Part shown: one piece after another, positions 25,600 to 32,529 of the stretch
Layout: every line of letters starts with the position of its first letter
Numbering within the stretch: the stretch's first letter is position 1
From: Syntrophaceae bacterium
Lineage (GTDB): Bacteria; Desulfobacterota; Syntrophia; Syntrophales; UBA5619
Reading direction: 5' to 3'
DNA length: 42,989 bases
NCBI GenBank assembly: GCA_003141195.1
Contig: PLLC01000072.1
Location: 3,166 to 46,154, forward strand
Program-made: the position numbers and the translations under genes
Notes under the pieces: model-generated
Seen by the model: the letters and a program-made list of their open reading frames with translations, nothing else
The model's database searches: none
Told to the model about the DNA's origin: nothing

Positions 25600-27909
25600 A
25601 TGATCAATACCTATCACAGCATCGACAAGACCATCGGCGATACGCCGCTCGTTGAGATCCGCGGACTGAATCCCAGCAGCAGGGTGCGGATCTTCGCCAA
25701 GCTCGAATATTTCAACCCCGGCGGTTCCATCAAGGACCGCGTTGCCGCCTATATGATCGAGCAAGCCGAAAGGCGCGGCGAACTGACGAAGGACAAGGTG
25801 ATCCTCGAAGCCACCAGCGGCAACACCGGCATCGGCCTGGCGCTGGTGGCGGCGTCCAAAGGTTATCGTCTCTGTCTGGCGATGCCGGAGTCGGCGAGCG
25901 AGGAGCGAAAGCGTATTCTGAAGGCCCTGGGGGCGGAACTGGTCCTCACGCCGGCGAACCTGCGCACCGACGGCGCCATCGAGGTTGCCTACAACCTGAT
26001 GCGTGAAAATCCCGGCAAATATTTCGGCACCGACCAGTTCAACAGTGCCGACAATGTCGGGGCGCACTATCACGGAACGGGCGAAGAGATCTGGCGCCAG
26101 ACGGAAGGTGCGGTCACGATGGTCGTTGCGACCCTGGGCACCAGCGGTACGGCTATGGGAGTTTCAAAGAGGCTCAAGGAGTACAACCCGGCCGTCCGTA
26201 TCGTGGGGGTGGAACCCTACCTCCAGCACCGCATCCAGGGTTTGAAGAACATGAAAGAATCCTACCGTCCGGGGATTTATGACCGGAGCCGGCTGGACGA
26301 AAAGATCAACATCCTGGACGAGGATGCCTTCGAGATGGCCCGCCGTCTGGCCCGTGAGGAAGGCTTATTTGTGGGGATGAGTTCCGGCGCCGCCATGTAT
26401 GTGGCCGCACAGAAGGCGCGGGAATTAAAGGAAGGCGTCATCGTGGCGATTTTCCCGGATGGCGGAGAGCGGTATCTCAGCACCGATCTCTTCACGGACC
26501 GGACGCAGTCGAGCCTCAAGCTGTACAATACCATGACACGGGAGAAGGCAGCCTTCAAGCCGATCCATCCCGATGAAATCCTCATGCATTCCTGCGGACC
26601 GACCGTGCATGATGTGCCGCATATCGGAAATTTCCGACGTTTTGTCGTCTCCGATCTGATCCGGCGCTATCTCGAATACCAGGGGTATCGGGTCCGGCAT
26701 GTCATGAACATCATTGACCTCGCCGACCGATCCATCCGGGGGGCCGAACAGGCCAATGTCGATCTGGCGACCTACACGGAGAAGGGGGCGGCCACGTTTC
26801 TCGATGGGCTCCGGAGATTGAACATCCGGCCGGACGATGAATATCCCCGGGCGAGCGACCATTTTGAAGAGATGGTCAGACTCGTGGAAAAGCTCGTGCA
26901 GAAGGGGTATGCGTATGAAAAGCTGAGGTCGGTCTATTTCGACATCTCGAAGCTTGCGGATTACGGCTGTCTGTCCAATGTTGATCTCCAGAAGATCGAA
27001 CCGGGCCGGACCGTCGATCAGGATGACTATGAGAAGGACAGCCCGATGGACTTCACGCTCCTGAAGCGGTCGAATCTGAGCGAGCTGAAAAGGGGGGTCT
27101 ATTTCAAGACCCGCTGGGGAAATGTGCGGCCGAGCTGGCATCTGGAGTGCGCGGCCACGGCCATGAAATATCTGGGGGAGACCTTCGATATCCATGCCAG
27201 CGGCGCGGATGTGATCTTCCCCCACTGCGAGAATGTCCTGGCCATCGGCCGGGGGGCGACGGAAAAGCGCCCGGCGAATTACTGGCTCCATACCGAGCTC
27301 GTCCTGGCGGAAGGAACGAAGATGTCCCGGTCGCTCGGCAATGCCGTCACCCTTGAGGACCTTGAAAAACGGGGATATCATGGCCGGGAGGTCCGGTTTT
27401 TTCTACTCAGTTCTCATTACCGGAAGCCCCTTCATTTCTCGTTCGGCGCGCTGGAAACCGCCAAAAATACGGTGAAGAAATTAGATGGTTTCGTGCAGCG
27501 GCTGATCCGCTTTACGCCGGGCGATGGATATCCCGATACCGATCAGTTGATTTATGACGTGAAACAGGATTTTGCCGGCGCCATGGACGACGATTTCAAC
27601 ATCTCCGGGGCGCTGGCCTCCTTGTTCGGATTTGTCAACCGGGTTGGTTTTCCCCTGGCGAACGGGCAGTTCAGCGAACCGGAGCGAAATCGCATCCTCG
27701 ATATCGTGAAGGGTCTGGATTCGGTCCTGGGGATCCTGAATTTTGAGGAGGAGCAGCTCGGCGAGGAAGCGTGCCTTCTTCTGCAGGAGAGGAAAGTGCT
27801 GAGAAAAGAGGGGCATTGGGAAGAGGCGGACCGGATCCGGATCCTGCTTGCGGGGATGGGCGTCGAGATTTCAGATACCCCGAATGGGGCGGTCTGGCGT
27901 CTGAAATAG
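25600..27909 (+). CDS. Fused cysteine synthase-like / cysteinyl-tRNA synthetase-like protein
   Basis: This single 769-residue frame has two enzymes. Residues 1 to about 305 are an O-acetylserine sulfhydrylase-like PLP enzyme: NPGGSIKDR with the PLP lysine K45, ATSGNTG (71-77), GTSGT as phosphate-binding loop, and GMSSGAA. Residues from about 310 on are CysRS-like: C332 in HSCGPTV, HIGN (341-344), WHLEC with C517, FPHCEN (540-545), KMSRS (574-578), and a helical anticodon-binding end. It could make cysteine and charge it onto tRNA in one polypeptide. Unusual: the glutamate that normally follows FPHHEN as a zinc ligand is V546 here, and the second His is C543. No clear ribosome site precedes the ATG. 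An MshC-like or editing role is a less likely alternative. Confidence 0.88.
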   Translation: MINTYHSIDKTIGDTPLVEIRGLNPSSRVRIFAKLEYFNPGGSIKDRVAAYMIEQAERRGELTKDKVILEATSGNTGIGLALVAASKGYRLCLAMPESASEERKRILKALGAELVLTPANLRTDGAIEVAYNLMRENPGKYFGTDQFNSADNVGAHYHGTGEEIWRQTEGAVTMVVATLGTSGTAMGVSKRLKEYNPAVRIVGVEPYLQHRIQGLKNMKESYRPGIYDRSRLDEKINILDEDAFEMARRLAREEGLFVGMSSGAAMYVAAQKARELKEGVIVAIFPDGGERYLSTDLFTDRTQSSLKLYNTMTREKAAFKPIHPDEILMHSCGPTVHDVPHIGNFRRFVVSDLIRRYLEYQGYRVRHVMNIIDLADRSIRGAEQANVDLATYTEKGAATFLDGLRRLNIRPDDEYPRASDHFEEMVRLVEKLVQKGYAYEKLRSVYFDISKLADYGCLSNVDLQKIEPGRTVDQDDYEKDSPMDFTLLKRSNLSELKRGVYFKTRWGNVRPSWHLECAATAMKYLGETFDIHASGADVIFPHCENVLAIGRGATEKRPANYWLHTELVLAEGTKMSRSLGNAVTLEDLEKRGYHGREVRFFLLSSHYRKPLHFSFGALETAKNTVKKLDGFVQRLIRFTPGDGYPDTDQLIYDVKQDFAGAMDDDFNISGALASLFGFVNRVGFPLANGQFSEPERNRILDIVKGLDSVLGILNFEEEQLGEEACLLLQERKVLRKEGHWEEADRIRILLAGMGVEISDTPNGAVWRLK

Positions 27910-28171
27910 CCTGCGTTGGCGGTACGACGGGACAGGGACGTTCAGGTCCGTCCGGCGGGCGCGGCTATCGCACGGGATTTCTGCCGGGGCGCGCAGCGGG
28001 GGAACAACGCGGGGACCGGTTGGTCTTTCTGACGGAAACCTCCTGTAAAGCAGGACTTCCGCCTCGTGACCGCAGGAGAATGGGCCGAGGATTTCATCTT
28101 TTCCGCCGCTGTCTTTGGGGAAGAAGTCCGAGAGCGTTACGGCACACCGGTGCAAAAAAATAAAAAAAATC
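27910..28171 (+). other. Spacer with a possible decayed coding remnant
   Basis: No intact gene fits here. One plus-strand frame, about 28040-28160, reads QDFRLVTAGEWAEDFIFSAA, then VFGEEVRERYGTPV, with protein-like composition, but it has no start and a stop lies just upstream. I do not recognise the family. It may be the end of a lost gene or chance. The 3' part is A-rich and leads into the tRNA promoter. Confidence 0.3.
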
Positions 28172-28200
28172 TTGACAAACCTTGGCATAAAAATTAATAT
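28172..28200 (+). promoter_or_regulatory. Consensus sigma-70 promoter of the tRNA-secE-nusG cluster
   Basis: TTGACA (28172-28177), a 17-bp spacer and TAATAT (28195-28200) form a nearly perfect promoter, embedded in A/T-rich DNA. Transcription would start near 28207, about 85 nt before the first tRNA. It probably drives the whole tRNA, rpmG, secE and nusG run. Confidence 0.8.
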
Positions 28201-28291
28201 CTATAGTTTAACAAAGAACGAGATTGTTCCGCCCGAACGGCATTCAAGCGGTTCGAGTGGAAATTGTTTTTTATATTGAGCAGTTAGGATC

Positions 28292-28367
28292 GCTGGCGTA
28301 GCTCAATCGGTAGAGCAGCTGATTTGTAATCAGCAGGTTGCGGGTTCAAGTCCCATCGCCAGCTCCA
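28292..28367 (+). tRNA. tRNA-Thr (TGT)
   Basis: 76 nt with acceptor GCTGGCG/CGCCAGC, anticodon stem GCTGA/TCAGC, loop TTTGTAA (anticodon TGT, reading ACA), T arm GTTCAAGT and an encoded CCA. It is the first gene of the tRNA cluster. Confidence 0.95.
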
Positions 28368-28390
28368 ACATTTGTCACGGGGATCGTCAT

Positions 28391-28475
28391 GGAGGGGTTC
28401 CCGAGCGGTCAAAGGGAGCAGACTGTAAATCTGCCGGCGAAGCCTACGGAGGTTCGAACCCTCCCCCCTCCACCA
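28391..28475 (+). tRNA. tRNA-Tyr (GTA)
   Basis: 85-nt class II tRNA with acceptor GGAGGGG/CCCCTCC, anticodon stem GCAGA/TCTGC, loop CTGTAAA (GTA), a long variable arm and an encoded CCA. It is 23 bp after tRNA-Thr. Confidence 0.95.
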
Positions 28476-28532
28476 GTTTTTTATAGCGGAAATTTCCCAT
28501 CCGGAGGTGCCGGTGGGGATGGGCGGTGATAA

Positions 28533-28608
28533 GCGGGAGTAGCTCAGTGGCTAGAGCGTCAGCCTTCCAAGCTGAGGGTCGCGGGTTCGAATCCCGTTTC
28601 CCGCTCCA
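28533..28608 (+). tRNA. tRNA-Gly (TCC)
   Basis: 76 nt with acceptor GCGGGAG/TTCCCGC, anticodon stem TCAGC/GCTGA, loop CTTCCAA (TCC, reading GGA), T arm GTTCGAAT and an encoded CCA. Confidence 0.95.
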
Positions 28609-28711
28609 TTTTGTTTGGAACGGGGCCGTGTGCCCCCCGGGGTGTGTGACCGATTCTTCCGTGGATTCTGATCGGTGGCGGGGGGAAGCGGCGCTTGCGA
28701 AGAGGGAACCA

Positions 28712-28787
28712 GCCCACGTAGCTCAGTCGGTAGAGCACATCCTTGGTAAGGATGAGGTCACCAGTTCGATCCTGGTCGTGGGCTCCA
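28712..28787 (+). tRNA. tRNA-Thr (GGT)
   Basis: 76 nt with acceptor GCCCACG/CGTGGGC, anticodon stem CATCC/GGATG, loop TTGGTAA (GGT, reading ACC) and an encoded CCA. In many proteobacteria this tRNA is followed directly by a tuf gene; here rpmG follows after 21 bp. Confidence 0.95.
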
Positions 28788-28808
28788 TTGAGGTTAGGTG
28801 GTTTTATC

Positions 28809-28958
28809 ATGCGAAATATCATTACCTTGGCCTGCACGGACTGCAAACAGCGGAATTATACGACGACCAAGAACAAAAGGACCATGCAGAATCGGCTGGA
28901 GATGAAAAAGTACTGTAAATTCTGCCGGTCCCATAAACTGCACCGGGAAACGAAGTAA
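28809..28958 (+). CDS. rpmG: Ribosomal protein bL33
   Basis: The 49-residue basic protein has paired cysteines C9-x2-C12 and C36-x2-C39, the zinc-binding (C+) form of bL33, with the family pattern [10 protein letters not shown] and [15 protein letters not shown]. The frame is open upstream through the tRNA-Thr, so the start is fixed by homology at ATG 28809 ([12 protein letters not shown]), with AGGTGG just upstream. It lies between tRNA-Thr and tRNA-Trp, a common order in this group. Confidence 0.93.
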   Translation: MRNIITLACTDCKQRNYTTTKNKRTMQNRLEMKKYCKFCRSHKLHRETK

Positions 28959-28990
28959 GGGAAAAGAGGCGCCGCCTTGCTCGACCGGAC

Positions 28991-29067
28991 AGGCCAGTAG
29001 CTCTAATGGATAGAGCGCCGGACTCCAAATCCGGATGCTGGGGGTTCAAGTCCCTCCTGGCCTGCCA
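28991..29067 (+). tRNA. tRNA-Trp (CCA)
   Basis: 77 nt with acceptor AGGCCAG/CTGGCCT, anticodon stem CCGGA/TCCGG, loop CTCCAAA (CCA), T arm GTTCAAGT and an encoded CCA end. It sits between rpmG and secE, as in many bacteria. Confidence 0.95.
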
Positions 29068-29113
29068 TTTTTTATAAAGCGGTATTGTGTGCGGAGGAAT
29101 CAGGGGTTTCTGG

Positions 29114-29317
29114 ATGGACAGGATAAAGGTTATCGCGGAGAAGGTAAAGCAGTTTCTGGCCGGCTCGAAGGTTGAGTTGAAAAAAGTCACGTGGCCGACG
29201 CCGAAACAGACCCTTGCCTCCACATCCGTCGTCATCATTGTGGTAATCATCGTGTCCGTTTTTCTGGGGATCGTCGATTTCGGGCTGACCAAGATCATCA
29301 AGCTGGTGCTGGGTTGA
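29114..29317 (+). CDS. secE: Preprotein translocase subunit SecE
   Basis: The 67-residue protein is the short single-span SecE: an amphipathic start, the family motif VELKKVTWPTPKQT, then one membrane helix (STSVVIIVVIIVSVFLGIV). It clamps SecY in the inner membrane. ATG 29114 has AGGGG 7 nt upstream; an in-frame GTG at 29087 lies ahead of the better GGAGG and is less likely. NusG begins 4 nt after its stop. Confidence 0.92.
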   Translation: MDRIKVIAEKVKQFLAGSKVELKKVTWPTPKQTLASTSVVIIVVIIVSVFLGIVDFGLTKIIKLVLG

Positions 29318-29321
29318 GACT

Positions 29322-29852
29322 ATGGCTTTTAGGTGGTACGTCGTTCATACCTATTCCGGTTTCGAAAACCGGGTGAAGCTTTCTCTGCAGGAGAGGATCG
29401 AGACGGCCGGAAAGCAGGCCTTTTTCTCGGATATCCTGATCCCCGAAGAGGACATCGTCGAGCTGGTGTCGGGCGAGAAAAAGACCTCGAAGCGGAAGTT
29501 TTTCCCCGGCTACATCCTCGTCCGGATGGAGATGAACGATGATACCTGGCACGTCGTGAAGGACACGCCCAAGGTGACCGGCTTCATCGGCAGCAAGGAC
29601 AAACCTTCGCCGATTCCCGATAAGGACGTGGAAACCCTGAGGACCAGAATCGACGAGGGGACGCTCAAACCCAAACCGAAGTTCGAATTCGATGTGGGGG
29701 ACCATGTGCGGATCATCGATGGCCCCTTCACCAATTTTGAAGGGGTCGTCGATGAGGTAAAGCCGGAGAAGGGGAAACTGCGCGTGATTGTAAGCATTTT
29801 CGGACGGTCGACGCCGGTGGAGCTGGACTTCATTCAGGTTGCGCAGACGTAA
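29322..29852 (+). CDS. nusG: Transcription termination/antitermination factor NusG
   Basis: The 176-residue protein has the NGN domain ([32 protein letters not shown]) and a C-terminal KOW domain ([20 protein letters not shown]). It rides on RNA polymerase, modulates pausing and links to Rho or ribosomes. It is directly downstream of secE, the universal order, and upstream of rplK. Confidence 0.95.
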   Translation: MAFRWYVVHTYSGFENRVKLSLQERIETAGKQAFFSDILIPEEDIVELVSGEKKTSKRKFFPGYILVRMEMNDDTWHVVKDTPKVTGFIGSKDKPSPIPDKDVETLRTRIDEGTLKPKPKFEFDVGDHVRIIDGPFTNFEGVVDEVKPEKGKLRVIVSIFGRSTPVELDFIQVAQT

Positions 29853-29944
29853 ACAGGAAAAAGTCAATGGGTAAGGCGCCTGTAACTGTTCTTGCCTTGC
29901 CACGGCGGCAGATCTAAATTTAGACTGAAACGAAGGTGATCAGA

Positions 29945-30370
29945 ATGGCAAAGAAGGTTATCGCGAGTATAAAACTTCAGATCAAGGCAGGCAAGGCAAC
30001 CCCTTCACCTCCGATCGGTCCGGCTCTCGGTCAGCACGGCGTCAACATCATGGAGTTCTGCAAGGCGTACAACGCCATGACGCAGAACCAGGAGGGGATG
30101 GTCATCCCGGTTGTCATCACGGTTTACGCGGACCGGTCCTTTACCTTCGTGACCAAGACGCCGCCCGCGTCCGTGCTGCTGAAGCAGGCGGCAAAGATCG
30201 CCAAAGGTTCGGGCGACCCCAAGCGGGATAAGGTTGGTCAGGTGACGCTAAAACAGATCCGGGAAATTGCCGAACTGAAGTACAATGACCTGAATGCTGT
30301 GGATATTGAAGGCGCGATCCGGATTGTTGCGGGAACGGCAAGATCCATGGGGATTGAAATCGCGGGCTGA
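29945..30370 (+). CDS. rplK: Ribosomal protein uL11
   Basis: The 141-residue protein has the usual uL11 length and pattern: [35 protein letters not shown] and the C-terminal rRNA-binding part ending in [10 protein letters not shown]. It forms the base of the GTPase stalk. The start is ATG 29945 with AAGGTGAT upstream; a GTG 9 nt earlier in frame is less likely. Confidence 0.95.
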   Translation: MAKKVIASIKLQIKAGKATPSPPIGPALGQHGVNIMEFCKAYNAMTQNQEGMVIPVVITVYADRSFTFVTKTPPASVLLKQAAKIAKGSGDPKRDKVGQVTLKQIREIAELKYNDLNAVDIEGAIRIVAGTARSMGIEIAG

Positions 30371-30482
30371 TGACCCGGGGCGCTTCCGGTGGAACACCGG
30401 GTGATGTGCCGGCGGGCGTCTGAATGGAAAAGTTTCGGAGAATCCCCGTCCCCGGCGGTGGGTTTCGATTTGAGGTTTGATC

Positions 30483-31181
30483 ATGTCCAAAAGAGGCAAG
30501 AAGTACATCGAGGCGAGGCAGAGGATCGAGGTGGGAAAGCGCTATCCCGTCCAGGAGGCGGTTTCGCTGGTTGTGGGTACGGCCAGGGCGAAATTCGATG
30601 AGACGGTCGACGTCGCCATCCGGCTTGGGGTGAATCCGGCGCACGCCGACCAAATGGTCCGGGGCTCCGTGGTTCTCCCCCATGGGCTGGGAAAATCCGT
30701 TCGGGTGCTGGTTTTTGCCAAGGGCGAAAAGGAGAGGGAGGCCCTGGAGGCCGGCGCCGATGTGGTGGGATCGGATGATATCGTTGAAAAGATCAAGGGG
30801 GGCTGGCTCGACTTTGACCGGGTCGTCGCCACACCGGATATGATGGGAAGCGTGGGCAAGTTAGGGAAGATCCTCGGCCCCCGCGGACTCATGCCGAATC
30901 CGAAGGTGGGAACGGTGACGTTTGATGTGGGAAAGGCCGTTTTGGAGCTGAAGGCCGGGAAGGTCGAATTCCGTGTGGAGAAGGCGGGTATTGTCCATTG
31001 TCCCATCGGCAAGGCCTCTTTTGGGGCGGAAAAACTGACGGAGAATTTTCTAGCCCTGCTGGAGATGGTTCTTAAACTGAAGCCCGCGTCGAGCAAGGGC
31101 CTGTACATCCGGAGTGTTTCCCTTTCGACCGTCATGGGTCCCGGGGCGAAGGTGGATCCTCTCGCCATCCGGAACATATAA
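30483..31181 (+). CDS. rplA: Ribosomal protein uL1
   Basis: The 232-residue protein is uL1: [35 protein letters not shown], then [20 protein letters not shown] and the C-terminal [14 protein letters not shown]. In many bacteria it also represses translation of the rplKA messenger. ATG 30483 is preferred to the TTG 6 nt earlier. A 112-bp gap separates it from rplK, larger than usual. Confidence 0.95.
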   Translation: MSKRGKKYIEARQRIEVGKRYPVQEAVSLVVGTARAKFDETVDVAIRLGVNPAHADQMVRGSVVLPHGLGKSVRVLVFAKGEKEREALEAGADVVGSDDIVEKIKGGWLDFDRVVATPDMMGSVGKLGKILGPRGLMPNPKVGTVTFDVGKAVLELKAGKVEFRVEKAGIVHCPIGKASFGAEKLTENFLALLEMVLKLKPASSKGLYIRSVSLSTVMGPGAKVDPLAIRNI

Positions 31182-31182
31182 T

Positions 31183-31204
31183 CCATGGCCCCGCGGGGCC
31201 ATGG
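31183..31204 (+). terminator. Hairpin just after rplA (no T tract)
   Basis: CCATGGCCCCG and its exact complement CGGGGCCATGG form a 22-bp perfect palindrome 1 bp after the rplA stop. With no following T run it is not a classic intrinsic terminator; it may protect the rplKA message end or mark an RNA-processing site. Confidence 0.4.
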
Positions 31205-31218
31205 GAATCTTGAAAAAC

Positions 31219-31300
31219 GGGTCTGAGACAGCAGGTACAGGAAGTTTAAACGTGGTCGGTCGGCCTGCCGAGACTGGGATAAGCGGCCTTTTGGGCCGGG
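31219..31300 (+). promoter_or_regulatory. L10-type ribosomal protein leader (autoregulatory RNA)
   Basis: The spacer upstream of rplJ contains GAGACAGCAGGT (31225-31236) and CCTGCCGAG (31264-31272), which pair and leave the asymmetric GAGA/GAG-type internal loop that L10 leaders use as a kink-turn for binding the L10(L12)4 complex. A second hairpin, CGGCC-TTTTG-GGCCG, follows at 31274-31288. The position and motif fit the known L10 leader family, which represses rplJL when L10 is in excess. Confidence 0.7.
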
Positions 31301-31356
31301 GAAATCGTCCTGTATGTTGCTCTGTTCTCTGACTTTTTCAACGGGGTTTTCTAAAC

Positions 31357-31383
31357 GGGGACACCTTGCCGCAAGGTGTCCCC
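31357..31383. repeat. Perfect palindrome GGGGACACC...GGTGTCCCC in the rplJ leader
   Basis: GGGGACACCTTGC and GCAAGGTGTCCCC, separated by one C, form a 27-bp near-continuous palindrome between the L10 leader and the rplJ ribosome site. Its outer GGGGACA/TGTCCCC matches the core ends of the palindrome inside sbcC, so it may be a member of the same REP-like family and not a ribosomal regulatory element. Confidence 0.6.
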
Positions 31384-31423
31384 ATCCGGAAGGAACGGAT
31401 CAGATGGGAAAGGAGGTTGAAGA

Positions 31424-31948
31424 TTGGATCGGAGAACGAAAGAGCAGGTTGCTGCTGAACTCCATGAAAAGCTGAAAGATTTCAAGTTGGCTGTTCTTAC
31501 CGGTTACAGCGGGATGGATGTGGCGAAAATAACGGCGCTGAGGGTTGTTCTGCGAAAATCGAATGCGGAACTCCGGGTTGTCAAGAATTCGCTGCTCTCC
31601 ATCGCGTCGCGCGAAACAGATTTCTGCGCGCTGGAAGAGCACTTTCGAGGGCCTCTGGCCGTGGCGATCACCCGCGGCGACGTGGTCGAGACCACCAAGG
31701 CGCTGGTTGATTTTGCCAAGAAGAATACCAGTCTTGAAATCAAGGCGGCCGTGATGGGCGGCAAACCTCTGAGCAGGGAGCAGCTCGCGATTCTCGCCGA
31801 ACTGCCGAGCCGGGAGGTTTTGATCGGGAAGCTGCTTTCCCTGATGGTCGGGGTGCAGACCTCCCTTGTGAATGTCCTGAGCGGGGTTCCGAGGAATTTT
31901 GTACAGGTTCTCGATGCCTATCGGGAACAGAAGGCGTCAGCAAACTAA
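31424..31948 (+). CDS. rplJ: Ribosomal protein uL10
   Basis: The 174-residue protein has uL10 features: the N-terminal rRNA-binding domain (TGYSGMDVAKITALRVVLRK, VVKNSLLSIA, FRGPLAVAI) and a C-terminal helix that binds L7/L12 dimers (FVQVLDAYREQKAS). The start is TTG 31424, with AGGAGG 8 nt upstream. It is probably autoregulated through the L10-type leader at 31219-31300. Confidence 0.94.
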   Translation: MDRRTKEQVAAELHEKLKDFKLAVLTGYSGMDVAKITALRVVLRKSNAELRVVKNSLLSIASRETDFCALEEHFRGPLAVAITRGDVVETTKALVDFAKKNTSLEIKAAVMGGKPLSREQLAILAELPSREVLIGKLLSLMVGVQTSLVNVLSGVPRNFVQVLDAYREQKASAN

Positions 31949-31975
31949 CAATCATATACAGGAAGGAATAGGACA

Positions 31976-32359
31976 ATGGCGAAAGAGATTACCAAAGAGG
32001 ATGTCGTAAAATTCATTGAAGGGATGACGGTTCTTGAGCTTTCGGAACTGGTGAAGGAACTGGAGCAGAAGTTTGGTGTGAGCGCTGCGGCGCCGGTTGC
32101 CATGGTCGCCGCCGCTGGCCCGGCGCAGGCTGCTCAGGCTGAGGAAAAGACCGAATTCGATGCGATCCTGACGGGGTTCGGCGATCAGAAGATCCAGGTG
32201 ATCAAGGTGGTCAGGGCCATCACGGGCCTGGGTCTCAAGGAAGCCAAGGACCTGGTGGACGGCGTTCCCAAACCGATCAAGGAGGCCGTCTCCAAGGATG
32301 AGGCTGCCGATATCAAGAAGAAGATCGAAGAGGTTGGCGGCGCCGTTGAAATCAAGTAA
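31976..32359 (+). CDS. rplL: Ribosomal protein bL12 (L7/L12)
   Basis: The 127-residue protein has an N-terminal dimerisation helix ([20 protein letters not shown]), an alanine-rich hinge, and the globular domain with [28 protein letters not shown] and VEIK at the end. It forms the flexible stalk that recruits translational GTPases such as EF-Tu. It follows rplJ after 27 bp. Confidence 0.95.
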   Translation: MAKEITKEDVVKFIEGMTVLELSELVKELEQKFGVSAAAPVAMVAAAGPAQAAQAEEKTEFDAILTGFGDQKIQVIKVVRAITGLGLKEAKDLVDGVPKPIKEAVSKDEAADIKKKIEEVGGAVEIK

Positions 32360-32405
32360 GTAGGCGATGATCCGTAGGCGAAGCCTGAAAAGAACGGCAA
32401 GGGAC

Positions 32406-32476
32406 AGAACCCCGCGATGCAACAGGTTGTCTGCACGACATTGCAGAAAGACAGGTTGATGGGGTTCTTTTCTCTA
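32406..32476 (+). terminator. Attenuator-like hairpin between rplL and rpoB
   Basis: AGAACCCC (32406-32413) can pair with GGGGTTCT (32461-32468), followed by a T-rich run (TTTTCTCT). A partial terminator between rplL and rpoB is well known in bacteria, where it lowers polymerase relative to ribosomal protein synthesis. The long loop (47 nt) could hold a further stem. Confidence 0.45.
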
Positions 32477-32529
32477 ATTTTTATGGGTGAAAGCTTAAGA
32501 TTGCTGACGGCTCAAGGCGAAAGGATGCT

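Noticed and set aside
28743-28808. Upstream in-frame extension of rpmG
   Set aside because: It would be translated out of the tRNA-Thr gene; bL33 homology begins at ATG 28809.
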